DNA of 64,000 nt from Anthoceros angustus (Eukaryota; Streptophyta; Anthocerotopsida; Anthocerotales; Anthocerotaceae). Below, piece by piece: positions 31,040-41,845 of this stretch (position 1 is its first letter; each line of letters starts with the position of its first letter). The position numbers were made by a program, and so were the translations under genes. The stretch covers positions 1,451,478-1,515,477 of the forward strand of contig MU008158.1 of the NCBI GenBank assembly GCA_010909165.1, in the 5' to 3' direction. Below the pieces are notes generated by a model. The model saw only the letters and a list, made by a program, of their open reading frames with translations. It did no database searches and was not told where the DNA came from.

Positions 31040-31640
31040 GGGTTCTTGGACATGGCACTAACTATTCTTATCCTAAAGCATTGGAGAAATTGAAGAGAAG
31101 GGTTTGCAACATCCAGTATGCCCAGGGTATGGGTCCAACTTGAAACGTTGTTTTAAGAAAGGGACACGAGAGACAATTTCAGGCCTGAAGTTCCATGATC
31201 ATCATCATTTGTTATGTGACATATGGCCAATTGCCTTGAGAGGGTTGATACATCCACATGTGCATAAGGCTATATGTGATCTCGCAGAACTAATGCGTTG
31301 GCTTACCGCAAAAGAAATTGTGAAGGATGAGATTCCTTCTATGAAGGTCAAAATTGCGGAGGTGATGTGCATTTTGGAGAGAGAGTTTCCTACAACATTT
31401 CTGACAAGCCAGGTCCATGGTGTTATTCATCTAGTGCAGGAGGTTGAATTATGTGGGCCCACACGCTATCGTTGGATGTATTTTCTTGAACGACATATGA
31501 AAGTGCTAAAGAACCTTGTACGACAAAAAGCTCGACCGGAAGGAAGCATGGCTTTAGGATATCTAGCACAAGAGACAATGTTTTACTCTTCGAATTCTTT
31601 GGAAATATCCATAATGCAGCTCCACGGATGTGGACAATGA
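31040..31640 (+). pseudogene. CACTA DUF4218 region, copy 1
   Basis: The frame 31104-31640 reads GLKFHDHHHLLCDIWPIALR, then VHKAICDLAELMRWL, VMCILEREFPTTFLTSQVHG and ELCGPTRYRWMYFLERHMKV, ending in RPEGSMALGY. This is the DUF4218 module that follows TNP2 in CACTA elements. It stays open for about 178 codons, the best-kept part of this copy. Confidence 0.88.
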
Positions 31641-32039
31641 AAGAAGATGTTACTCAAAGTGGGAGTTGTTACAAGGATATGGAAGATAAAGCGTCGCCGG
31701 ATGTGGAAAGGAGTCAAGTGAGGAAAGTGATATTAGAGAACTGAGTGGACTAAGCAATGGAAAGAAGTATATGATGACAACGAAATCAAGATCGCCTTTG
31801 TGGAGTTAAGCGATGAGGTGGAAGATCTAAAAGGGGAACGCATTAGAAATATATGGAAAGGAGGTGGTTGCACTTGTAAGAGGGCCATTTGAATCTGCGT
31901 TCTTATAGCATGATGTGGGCATATGGACATCATATTCGGACGGCGGATCTTGATGCTGGGAAACAAATTTGTGATAGCATCATAACACAACTATATACAT
32001 TTCTATGTATTGAAAAACAGGGTGACCTTGAACCCATTG

Positions 32040-32660
32040 CAGCACAGCTTCCATGTTGGAACAATGGAGAGGATTTATGAAGTTGATTTTGGAGTTACTA
32101 CAAATATAAATGTGCTCAAGGTAAAGTGGTTCCACACGGAATGAGGATAGGATAGAGAGAAAGAGATGACTCCGGTATGGTCATGTTGAATCCAAACAAA
32201 ACGTTATCTCAAGAAAAGCTGAAAGACGAACCATTCGTTATGGTATCTCCGAAATTGGAGCGAGCTTTTATGCAAAATACCCAAAAATCTTGGAAACTTG
32301 TAGTTGGTACAAGCCCGTGGAAGACGTGTAGTAGAATGTGACGATTTTGATGGAAGACATGTCCATGAAGTGCTGGAATACAAGGATGACATGGAAGACG
32401 AGGATATCGATAGAAGACACGAAGTGGAAGATGATCATGAGCATATCGATGGAACTAGATATGTAGTGGAAGATAACGATGAAATGGAAGATGAGGATAT
32501 CAATGGAAGATATGTTGTTGAAGATGACATGGAAGATGAAGATATTGATGGAAGGCATGTAATCGAAGACGAAGCTGACATAGAAGATGAGGATATTGAT
32601 GAAAGACAAATTACGCAGTGGATGACCACACTGCCTGACCTCGAGATCGGTGAATGGTTT
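32040..32660 (+). pseudogene. CACTA DUF4216 region and acidic tail, copy 1
   Basis: Around 32075-32330 the pieces YEVDFG, NVLKVKWFH, DDSGMVMLNPNKTLS and LKDEPFVMVS form the DUF4216 module. It leads into a run of acidic, near-repeated segments (EDEDIDGRH, EDDMEDEDIDGRHVIEDE) up to about 32630. Stops occur near 32150. Copy 2 ends in a similar acidic tail. Confidence 0.82.
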
Positions 32661-33164
32661 GTGGCAGCGGTTGGTGGGCGCTTTTCAGCTTTGCGGTCAG
32701 TCGGCGGAATCCACCATAGGCGGTAGATGGAAGAGGATGCCATTCCTCCTGCGCAGTGCCTCGTATGGCCACACCCGTTGCAGGCATGGCCCAACATAGA
32801 TGGTGCACACAAATTGATTATAGGCGATGGCATAAATTACATGGCGAGCAGGTGGATGAGTCTGGGTCGTGATGCCTGTATTTGCAACTCGATAATGGCA
32901 GCGTGAAGTTGGCTCAGTTTTGCTGTAATGCAACGTTAATTGCGCGTATGCCCAAAATACAAATTTCAATGTTGTAGTAAAGTGTTTCGTCTTTGTATAG
33001 CATGTGAATGTGTTTGAAATAGTACAGAGGGGTGGCATGTGCGTGTTGGAGTGAACATCCTCCGCCGCAGAAATAATGGGGTTTCCATAATGGGGTTTCC
33101 AAGTCTGCAATATATAGAAAGAAAAGAATGGTTCTAACATATATTCAGACATTGAGCACCTGGT

Positions 33165-33176
33165 GCTCTGATACCA
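33165..33176 (-). other. Primer-binding site of a third copia LTR
   Basis: The minus strand reads TGGTATCAGAGC directly after the end of the 183-bp LTR at 33177-33359. Confidence 0.88.
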
Positions 33177-33359
33177 TGAAACTTTTGTGAGCGGAAGCTC
33201 GTTAAATTGCAAGAAGGAATAAAAGCAATTAATTAAAAGTTGAATACAAAATTGTCTTCAGTACTTCATGTGAGTAGGTGTGACCATTCACCACTAACCA
33301 AGATATTAAATAACTAAATAATAACTGGTAGGTTAATAGGAACCTTCCACATTCTAACA
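33177..33359 (-). repeat. 5' LTR of a truncated copia element
   Basis: The 183-bp repeat starts TGTTAGAATGTGGAAGG and ends AAAGTTTCA on the minus strand, a good TG...CA pair, with the tRNA primer site immediately after. Below it (33164 down to about 32750) lies leader-like sequence without gag. It interrupts an older copia RNase H remnant. Confidence 0.85.
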
Positions 33360-33745
33360 GTTTGCTCTCGCCCTAGCCGGTAACCCCAAGTATAGCTCAC
33401 TGTCCAAACACTTACATCTTTTGTATCATTGTGAGCAAAGTGCCCAGGGGAAATACGACTGGAATATTGCCCTACAGAAGTTATGGGAGATGATATCTTG
33501 ACCAAGAGTCTACCAAGACATGAGCACATGACATGCGTTGCTTTGTTAGGCGTGCATGGTCAAGATACTTAAACCAAAGAGCCTCAGGTACCTAGTATGA
33601 GGGGGCGTTATAGCTAGATACTTAGGGGACAAAGCCCAAGGGTCACACCCCTTGATATGGGGGTATTTAGACCCCTTGAACACAATCCTAATTGCTTGTC
33701 ATCCACTTCTCACATCTCTTGCATCCTAGCCATCGCCTCTAATCT
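33360..33745 (+). mobile_element. Copia 3' remnant displaced from unit B (inverted)
   Basis: Plus-strand reading gives FALALAGNPKYSSLSKHLHL and later LTKSLPRHEH-like words, the same RNase H end as in unit A (22400-22600). It is followed by the same G-rich purine and LTR-like tail (33590-33745). Orientation is opposite to unit A, as expected for the inverted segment. Confidence 0.78.
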
Positions 33746-33861
33746 TCTAGGAGGGAGCTATTGAAAACTGGGCAGCAGGTGCATGCCAATGTGTTGGCCA
33801 GTGGCGCTGAGCCTCTGTGGCTTGTGTGGAATGTGCTTGGGCCGTCTATGCACGGTGTGTG
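33745..33861 (+). pseudogene. Upstream part of the unit B PPR pseudogene (inverted)
   Basis: The plus strand reads LKTGQQVHANVLASGAEPLW followed by LVWNVL, a PPR segment that precedes the motifs at 25703-25051 in the uninterrupted copy A (22140-22060). It ends with the target-site duplication (minus strand CACAC, 33861-33857) next to the LTR at 33862. Confidence 0.8.
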
Positions 33862-34074
33862 TGTTACGATCCCTGGGATTTAGACAATCGTAGATGGATT
33901 AGAATTGCATCTGCAAGCAGTGTGCTCATTACATTGAGGATATGCCAAAGCATTGTGCTTGTAACCGTCTATGTGTCGGTTCACTCAAATATCTATTCGT
34001 ATCTAGATACTTAAGCTTACTTAATGATAATTAGGGACCGTGCCCTAAGGGCTAGTGTGGTATTAATTCTAACA
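33862..34074 (-). repeat. 3' LTR of the second copia element (inverted relative to its 5' half)
   Basis: The minus strand starts TGTTAGAATTAATACCAC and ends GATCGTAACA. It matches the LTR at 25704-25897 with extra bases (213 against 194 bp). A purine tract (AAGTGGGAG, 34075-34083) precedes it on the minus strand, so it is a 3' LTR. Confidence 0.88.
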
Positions 34075-34203
34075 CTCCCACTTAGCACCTAGTCCTTAGG
34101 TTGTATGTCTCTAATCTTGCTGAGTATTAAAACTAATTTATGAAATTCTTCTTAGTCCCATATTTCATGTGTGTTCTTGGTGTTTGATGGAGCTGAGTGC
34201 TTT
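34075..34203 (-). mobile_element. 3' non-coding end of the second copia element
   Basis: Internal copia sequence between RNase H and the 3' LTR, including the purine tract at 34075-34083. It ends exactly where a CACTA-type terminus begins at 34204. Confidence 0.7.
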
Positions 34204-34440
34204 CACTACTAGAAACATGGGGGTGTGGTTACGTTTTTATGTTACAATTTGGCCCTATTATGTAATATATGGGGGCCATTTGTGGGCTCATGTTACAGGT
34301 CTTAGCCGCGGGTCCATGGCTCAAAAGTGTAACATAAAACGTAACCTTTTCACTGTAACATGGCATCCTATGTTGAGTTTGGAGGGTCGGTTTATGTGGT
34401 TCGGCGGGCGTATAATACCTGTCGTGTTAGCGTAGGGATA
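34204..34440 (+). mobile_element. CACTA-type terminus with subterminal repeats
   Basis: CACTACTAGAAACATGG at 34204 is a typical CACTA terminal inverted repeat. The next 170 bases contain four copies of TGTTAC/GTAACA in both directions (near 34247, 34293, 34327 and 34357). This resembles the subterminal transposase-binding motifs of these elements. The element should extend to the right. No certain partner end was found. A degraded candidate lies near 52985. Confidence 0.65.
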
Positions 34441-34989
34441 CTTTAATTTGCCACAGCTGGCGTGCAAGGGCCTCATTATTCTGTCAAGCATGGGCCCCGT
34501 CCAATCCTCTCTCCGCTTTGGCCACGTCACATACATGCTACAATACCATGGATGCACATGGCATGCTCGGACGGCTTTCTGCCTCGGGGGGACATATCAG
34601 CTCCTCCCCGTTCGCCACGCGCCCTTCCTCCCGCGAACTCAGCGTCAGTGGCATGATGACAAACATGTGCCGGTGCTTATGTGTACGATTGGTTGCCTTC
34701 CACATGGCACACTCTGCACCAACGCTCGTTTGTGTGCCTGTCTTTTGTATATTTCGGTTTACAAGAACCCCTCAATTGTATATTGCCAAAACTAGTTGTA
34801 TTCTGTACACAGGTGTTGTGGTGATACCCCGCTACGTGTTGTATACTGATCGCAATCACCCATACGCGGCGGTATACTTGATGCGCAATTTGCTTATCTT
34901 CAATGCCCGTGTGGCGTGCGCAGGTGATCGTGTTTTCGCCTGCGACCCCAATTGGTTTGCTTCGTTTAGTCTTGCCCCGTGATAGCTTT

Positions 34990-37010
34990 TTTCCGTGACC
35001 TGCCGCAGTGCGCATCTGCACTAAAGGGCACATGCAATCAATCGAAGTCTGCGGCAGCGAACTTGGATGGCCCCTCTGATGGACGGCCGTGAGAAGAAGG
35101 ATTCCTCTTTTGTTTTGACTTCTTCCCACTCATATGATTGGAGGCCTTTTCCTTCTGCTTATGCGCTGCTTCGTCCATTTGTTCGGTTGCCTGCCAATTA
35201 ATGAACAACAACAATTTTCACAACACACAACATGCAGGCGCTAGACTCACTGGTTTGTGTGACCACAACCGGCATACACAGCCAAACTGAATTCCCGGCA
35301 CACCCTCGCCAAAATCTGCCATTGTCTGCCTTAATCGACCAACCCATGAATGCAGTGCAACATATTGAGGGTGCGATGGAACCGCCTCTCCCGACCCCAT
35401 TTTCAACTGTGACATGTCTCCAGCACACATTCGGCCCATGCACGCCGCAACCATCAGCACTTACCTTTTGCATCGGATGGCGTGCACGCTTGGCAGCCAC
35501 CCTTGCCCTCGCCAAAATCTGCCATTGTCTGCCTTAATCGATCAACCCATGAATGCAGTGCAGCATATTGAGGGTGCGATGGAGACGCCTCTCCCGACCC
35601 CATTTTCAACTGTGACATGTCTCCAGCACACATTCGGCCCATGCACGCCGCAACCATCAGCACTTACCTTTTGCATCGGATGGCGTGCCTGCTTGGCAGC
35701 CACCCTTGCCCTCGTCAATCGCCCAGGAATCTCCCGTGTTGTTCCTGGCCTTCCTTCGTCCTTCCGACGCTTTCGACTTGTCTTCGCAGGTGGTGACTAA
35801 ACCTCTTCCACGTCATCGCTAGAAGCACTGTTCCCGATAGATGGGATTTGTTGTGCACTCCTTCCCTCATTCTGACGTGCAGTGGACGACCTATGTGCAT
35901 GACTTCCATTATGCGCAGATTTGCGACTTTGTTCCTCCTCAACACCATTATCGTCCTGGACCATTTCCACCTCCTTCTGCCATTGTAGGTTGCCGTTTCC
36001 TACAATGTGGCCTTCCACCTCAGTCCTTCCGCATATGCCTGGCTTGACTCAACCATTTCTTCTTCCGTTGATTCCACCAACATGTCTTCCGGATCCATAG
36101 CGCATCGTTGTTTGCCGTGTGTCCTTGCTCATGTCCCTGTAGATTGCCACCGATCCCTTGTACATCGTCATCATTGCCAATACCCTGTAGGAGTTGTACC
36201 ATATTCGCTGTCGTCCGGCGGATGGATCTCATATCCAGCTCATCCGGAATTGAGTCTATTCCATGCCTGCATGTGCCACTCATCCTCCTTGCCCTTGCAT
36301 CCGTGATAACATTTGCCATATCTTGGCCTGCCTTCTTTGCATCCCAATACTCCTCGTCTCGCACGCCGTGTAATCGCCATACTACACCTCCTCCTCCGTT
36401 GGCGGCCGTGTTTACATTTGAACCTCTCCATCCAGCCTTGCTTGCCTCCTTTCCCCCATAGGTTGGGACCCATCCCCCCCGACTTCCCCAACCTCACTTT
36501 GGCTGCAATGGATGCTTTGGACGGGAGGAAATTGCCATGTTGGCGCAATTCAACTCTAGCCCAACTACGCTTGCCAAGATTTGTCGTCTGTGCCTGGGCT
36601 TTGTCGTTGTCTAGCACGCCTTTGTTCTCATCTCTTCCACCATTTCGCACATTCATATGGCCCGCAATGTTCATCACGGTTACGGAGGAGAATTTTTCCG
36701 ATTATTCTCTCATAAGGTGTCCGGAAGGCCTCCTCCACTTCCGCACACAGTTGTCGCTTCTGCTGTTCCGAAACGTCCTTCCACTTTTCCAACCCCGGCA
36801 TCTCCACCGTTGTTAAATTATGCCTCACCATTTTCACCATTTCCGCATGCCGTTCCGGACCGAGGCCCCCGTACGCCGCCGGATCTCCTGCCCCTTCATC
36901 TTGTTCAACTTCATCTGCCGGTTCATCCATGATGTTATGCACCCATTCTTTTCCTCTCCTATGAACAATGGCTTGCATCAAAGCCCTATTGTCCACCTTC
37001 TCCACAACAA
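34990..37010 (-). other. Unassigned minus-strand open frames, possibly transposon-encoded
   Basis: A chain of lysine-, glutamate- and aspartate-rich frames (for example 36020-36364, 36240-36677, 36628-37005) follows the CACTA-type end. They include basic stretches (NHMSGKKSKQKRNPSS near 35130) and charged helices (EKWKDVSEQQKRQLCAEVEE). None matches a family I know. The pieces overlap in different frames, so either an intron-containing gene or a decayed transposon accessory gene (TNP1-like position) is possible. Confidence 0.35.
35303..35715. repeat. 203-bp tandem duplication
   Basis: The stretch from CCCTCGCCAAAATCTGCC at 35303 repeats from 35506 with only a few changes, and the next unit begins and then diverges at about 35712. 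Confidence 0.88.
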
Positions 37011-37252
37011 TCGGTGGGTGTAAGCAATCTCCTACACAGAACTGTGCGGCCGCCCACCACCTCCCTCAACAAAATTGTCATTCCACCTGTTGCCGAGGGT
37101 GGCAGCCGCCGCTTGATCACCGGCCGCAGTCCTTCTTCTCATCGTGGCATAGGTGTTGTGCGATGGCGGCTCTTCCCACCTCTTCCCGAGGCTCGACAGG
37201 TGTGGCCCTCGCTGCTTGTTCTCCCCGATAGGGCCGCATACTGTATGTGTTG

Positions 37253-38100
37253 CCCTCTGGATTCGTTATGGCCGGGGAGGTGGGTATGGGGATGAACCTC
37301 TGCTGCCCATCCCACCTACTTTCAGCGCCTGGCGCTGATAGTCCATGCCTCGCTCGCCTAACCCGCCTACACAAGTCCACAAGCATGCACCTTGTCAGTG
37401 GAGGTGGCACATGCGGGGTGCTATATTCCTGATACCAACTCTCCCACCGTTGACCTCACATGATGCTCCAGATCGTCGCCGGTGTGAACATCATCCAGTG
37501 TTCCGTCGAATCCGTCCAAATCTTCCAGCTGAGGCGTTGGTAGCCGAATCCGCTCCATAGCTGCAACACCGGCAGAAGCGTACCTTAGAAGCCGCGCACG
37601 CGAAGAGGGCCAACAAAAGCAGGTCACTGCTAAAGCGGAGCCTTCCTGAACACTCGCCAGGTGACATGCAAGATGATGGTCTCAAGTGCCCTCTGGATTC
37701 GTTATGGCCGGGGAGGTGGGTATGGGGATGAACCTCTGCTGCCCATCCCACCTGTTTTCAGGCGTTTCCTGGGCGTTGATAGTCCATGCCTCGTTCTCGT
37801 CTAACCCAGCCAGCTACACAAGTCCACAAGCATGCACCTTGTCAGTGGAGGTGGCACATGCGGGGTGCTATATTCCTGATACCAACTCTCCCACCGTTGA
37901 CCTCACATGATGCTCCAGATCGTCGCGGTGTGAACATCATCCGGTTAGTCGAATCGTCCAAATCTTCCGGTGGCGTTGGTAGCGAATCCGCTCCATAGCA
38001 TGCCGTGACGTACCGCGCCGCGAGAGGGCCAACAAAAGCGGTCCTTTGCTAAGCGGGCCTTCACGAACACTCGCCAGGTGACATGCAAGATGATGGTGTC
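37253..38100. repeat. 436-bp tandem duplication
   Basis: CCCTCTGGATTCGTTATGG at 37253 recurs at 37689, and both copies run on through the same landmarks (cccaccgttgacctcacatg; ctccatag). The second copy lacks several short GC-rich pieces. Confidence 0.9.
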
Positions 38101-38109
38101 AAGCGCCCT

Positions 38110-39480
38110 CTTGTGCTTGATGATGGAGTTCCCACGGGTTGCCACCAGTGCCGGTCCATGTTCAAAGGTCCCCGCCTCGCATGGAGTCCTTGTTTCTGAG
38201 CGCTTGGCGGCGGCCATGGACAACACACGGGCAGCGAAGGCAATCGAAGAGGCCATTCTCACCTTCTTCACAGACGCCGGCCAGCCCCTCGCCAAAATCT
38301 GCCTCCATCGCGCCACTTCACACCGATCACCAGAAGCATGGATACATGTGCCATGCCTCGGCTCATCACGTTGAATCCCACCGCGGTCGTGATTTCCACC
38401 AGACCTGCGTTGATGTTGAAGGGATCCTCCGTACTCCGGTAGTCGTGCATGCAACTTCTAGAAGACTTCAAGAGATCCAGGCCACGGTAGATGAATTGGT
38501 TGTTTCCCTTGAACAATTTAACTCTAGCAGAACTACGGCCTTCTCTGCGAGAGATCCAATTTATGCATTGTACTGCCCTAGCCTCAAGCAACGATGTGAG
38601 GAGGCTTCCAAGAGGGTAGCGCTGTAATTTCTTACCAGGATTGTGGTGCCTCAAGCCATAATTTCAGTGATTGCTTGTAGAATTTTGCTGGATTCTGCAG
38701 CATCTTGTTGCTGGCTCTGAAGAGGTGTCACGGGACTTGGTGGCGGTTGGTGTAGGGAGCCACCTGGAAAGGTGCCCTAACTTTAGTTTCCACCTTTCCT
38801 CTTTATTTTCTAGTAACCCTAAAAACACAAAACTGAAACGTTATTAGTTAAGTTCTTGTACCCCTTCTACTCTCGTTCAGTTTGCTGCCTGTCATGGCAC
38901 GCAGTGGTAGAAAGAGGTAGATAAGAATCTGAGTGTGATGGTGTGTGTGTGCTATGTGTGTGGTGGCATGATGAGTGGCATGGGTATGGAAATAGGATGG
39001 TGTCATGGCTATGTGGACCATACAAGGCGAATACGGTCAGCGCAATTAAGGCTCGGCGAAGATCTCCGACATGTCGGGTGTGATCAGCTCTCTAATCAGT
39101 CGAATTAAGATCGGCGGTGTAGGCTACAAAGTCCAAAGAATCCGTCATTGAGGCGGATTGTTGATGTCTGATTCAAGAGAACAGCCAGACAGATCCCAAG
39201 CACTTTTTCATGCACCTTGTGATGCTTCAGCTGTGGTGTGTGCATAGGATAACCATCCCAAGCCAGTAATTTTTGCTCATTTGCAAACGCAGTGAGACGG
39301 AGGTGGTGATGACGCATGTGGCCCAAGGTTACGAGTTGATAGCAAGTAGTTGAAAGACTTTCTGTTTTGTGGATTTTGATAGGATGGCATGCTGCCATGC
39401 CCGCTATGCGGCCGTGGCGCGACATGCCCCCTCTTCATATCTTTGTTATTCTTTTCTAGCCAACTTTTTTATTCCAGTTT
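38110..39480. other. No recognised gene; leader side of the third copia element
   Basis: A plus-strand frame around 38470-38625 reads a plausible helix (LQEIQATVDELVVSLEQFN) but carries no known domain. From 38650 to 39480 I see no domain, no clear LTR and no tRNA primer site, although the copia gag begins at 39481. A GT-rich run lies near 38940-38965. Confidence 0.4.
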
Positions 39481-40430
39481 ATGTCTGGATATTGGTGGGA
39501 CTTTAGTGATGACTTAGATGAGGGCATAGAGACTGAATCAGATTTTCTTAACTCGTTAGCCTCTCAGTTTCCTTCCTTCTCTCCACCTATTCCTCCTGTT
39601 TTTATCAAAATGGATGGAGGAACATCTTACAATGGGGAATTAAAGGAAAAGGACAGGTTTGATGGCAAACCTGCAAGGTACGAGAGCTGGCGAGCTAGGA
39701 TGAAGGCCTTTCTGGATGCACGTGATGTTTGGGAATTTGTGGATGGCTCCATTCCCCAACCAGAACCAAGCATTACTTGAAGAGATAGCCAAATTAACAA
39801 AGGCAACAAAATTGCATTTGCCATTTTGCTATCCGGTTTGGATGAGGCCACTATGAGGTTGAGTTTCTACCAACCGCAATACACGTCTGACAATCAAGGA
39901 CACCTATCAAGTGCAGAACATCCTAAACTTAGTTGCTGCAAGAAATGACTTCTATGGGTTAAGGATGAAGGAAGGAGACACGATATGAGCGCACATCAGC
40001 AAATTCAGATACCTCAAGGCGCAGCTTTCCATGCTTGGAAGCAAGCTTGAGGATATTGATGTTGTGGCTCAGGTTCTATCCAGCCTCCCTCCCTCTTATC
40101 AGCAATTTGTCTCAAGTCAAAATTCTTCGTTGCGTTCTTACATGTCCGTGTGAAAATTTGGGCCACTCTTACCCTCAATGAGCTCATTGGCGCTCTACAT
40201 CAAGAGGAGCAGTAGGACACGATTTGGTGGCACATGGTGCGCCGCGGATAAGGTCCTTGTTGCATCCAAGGGAAAACGTTTGGACAGGGAGAGACAAGGG
40301 AAGAAGAAAAAGTACCCAACACACACACTCCCGCTGCAAGCGTGAAGGTACACAATGGTGTCAAATTCAGGTCCTTTGGGAAGAGATTATTGTCGAAGAA
40401 GGCTGGTGAGCCACGAAGGATTCCAAACCT
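39481..40430 (+). pseudogene. Copia gag of the third element
   Basis: The 99-aa opening frame holds DRFDGKPARYESWRARMKAF and ARDVWEFVDGSIPQPE, the usual N-terminal Gag motif of plant copia elements. It stops at 39778-39780. Downstream, LLSGLDEATMRL, an HISKFR-like block and LSSLPPSYQQF appear in changing frames, in the right order for the capsid domain. The knuckle and protease are not recognisable. Confidence 0.8.
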
Positions 40431-40848
40431 CTAGTTCATGTGGCTTCCAAGGGATCTTCCTCTGAGCCGCTCTAAGAGTAGCTCTTACATTCTCGCAGTG
40501 CCTTACTTCTTTTGTGAAGTCTCCCACTTTGGTTCATAGACTGCAGGCGCCATGAACAATCGACTCTCTCAACCTTCCAAAGTCGAGGCGGAAGCGGTTG
40601 GTCTATGTGGGGATTCTCGTGGAGTTGATGTGAAGGGTAGTGGTTCGATTGACATACCTCTTGATGGTTCCAGTTGCAATTGCTGGATGTTCTCTTGTTC
40701 ACGGAATGTCGAAGAATTTGCTCTCTATAAGAGCTCTTACACAATCGCCTTTTGGTTGGGTTCAGATTTGAATTGAGCATTTGCTTGTATAAGATTTTCC
40801 ATACGCATAGCAAGAGGTGTCCTGGTTAATGAACTTTATCAGCTACAA

Positions 40849-41538
40849 GTGTTGTCCCAAGTTCAGCAGGCTGCTATTGCTACATCGGCAAAATCTGTTG
40901 TTGAACTTTGGCATGCTCGCCTTGGTCATATCCACAAGGCAAAATTGAGTTTGATGTCTTCTATGGACTGTTACAAGGAGAAACTTCCAGCTCAATTCAA
41001 GGACCTTCCTGCTTGCAAATCATGTATCTTGTCCAAGCAAAAGGAATTACCTTTTAAAAATAAGGATGCTACTAGGGCCACTGAGGTACTTGAGCTTGTC
41101 CATGTGGATATTGCTGGCAAGCTGCAAGTCTCCTCCTTGGGGGGCGCTTGGTATTATCTCACTCTTACAGATGACTACTCTCGATTCACTTGGACATTTC
41201 CTTTGAAGTTGAAGAGTGAGGCATTTGATAAGATAGCCGCTTGGATTCCCCTGGTTCAACGACAAACTGGAAAGTTAGTTAAATGTCTACGGACTGATAA
41301 TGGTGGGGAATTTCTTGGGGCAAAGTATGATGATCTTCTTCAGAAAAATGGAATTAGAAGGCAACTCACAGTTCCATACACTCCTCAGCAAAATGGAGTG
41401 GCTGAGAGAAAAAATCAGACTTTGATGGGGATGACACGCAGTATGCTCTCCTGGTCAGGACTTCCAAAGGGATATTGGGCAGAGGCAATTGTGACGGCTA
41501 CTTATATCTTAAACAGAGTTCCCAGCCTCTTTACCTGA
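40849..41538 (+). CDS. Copia pre-integrase and integrase core, open
   Basis: The 229-aa open frame contains a complete integrase core. First comes the zinc-binding pre-integrase part with LWHARLGHIHKAKL and CKSCILSKQKELPF (His-His-Cys-Cys). Then the three catalytic acids: Asp in LVHVDIAGKLQ, Asp in LRTDNGGEFLG, and Glu in QQNGVAERKNQTL. It ends soon after AEAIVTATYILNRVPS at a stop. The enzyme inserts element cDNA into chromosomes. It is the best-kept coding part of the element although gag and polymerase are ruined or missing, so it may have been inactivated recently. Confidence 0.9.
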   Translation: MLSQVQQAAIATSAKSVVELWHARLGHIHKAKLSLMSSMDCYKEKLPAQFKDLPACKSCILSKQKELPFKNKDATRATEVLELVHVDIAGKLQVSSLGGAWYYLTLTDDYSRFTWTFPLKLKSEAFDKIAAWIPLVQRQTGKLVKCLRTDNGGEFLGAKYDDLLQKNGIRRQLTVPYTPQQNGVAERKNQTLMGMTRSMLSWSGLPKGYWAEAIVTATYILNRVPSLFT

Positions 41539-41845
41539 TACAACCCCTTTTGAAGCCTTTTGGAGCAAGAAACCCAGTTTGTTGCATCTTCGTGTCTTTG
41601 GCTCCCTTGATTTTTTGTTCATTCCTGTGTCCAAACGTCAGAAGTTAGATCATAGGTTCAGGCCCTATTTCTTTGTAGGCTATTTTGAGGAAAGTAAAGC
41701 CTACAAGCTGTATGACCCTAAGACCAGGAAACTCACACTTACTCGTAGTGTCACCTTTTGTGAACTACATTCTCCTAACACTGTGGAAGATTCAGATCTG
41801 CATTTTTCTCCTTCACGTGAGTCCGCTGAAACTGAAAAGCCATTA

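Larger units (their letters stand above)
29474..32740 (+). mobile_element. CACTA (En/Spm) transposon, degenerate copy 1
   Basis: The block carries the TNP2-type transposase followed by DUF4218 and DUF4216 regions, the usual layout of plant CACTA elements. It is collinear with copy 2 at 57.37-60.9 kb, including a SET-like start. Neither terminus was found at its edges: on the left it joins copia RNase H abruptly, and on the right it fades beyond an acidic tail. Between the transposase and DUF4218 a part is missing, and an AAACCC-like minisatellite (30830-30900) sits there. Stops and frameshifts make it inactive. Confidence 0.88.
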
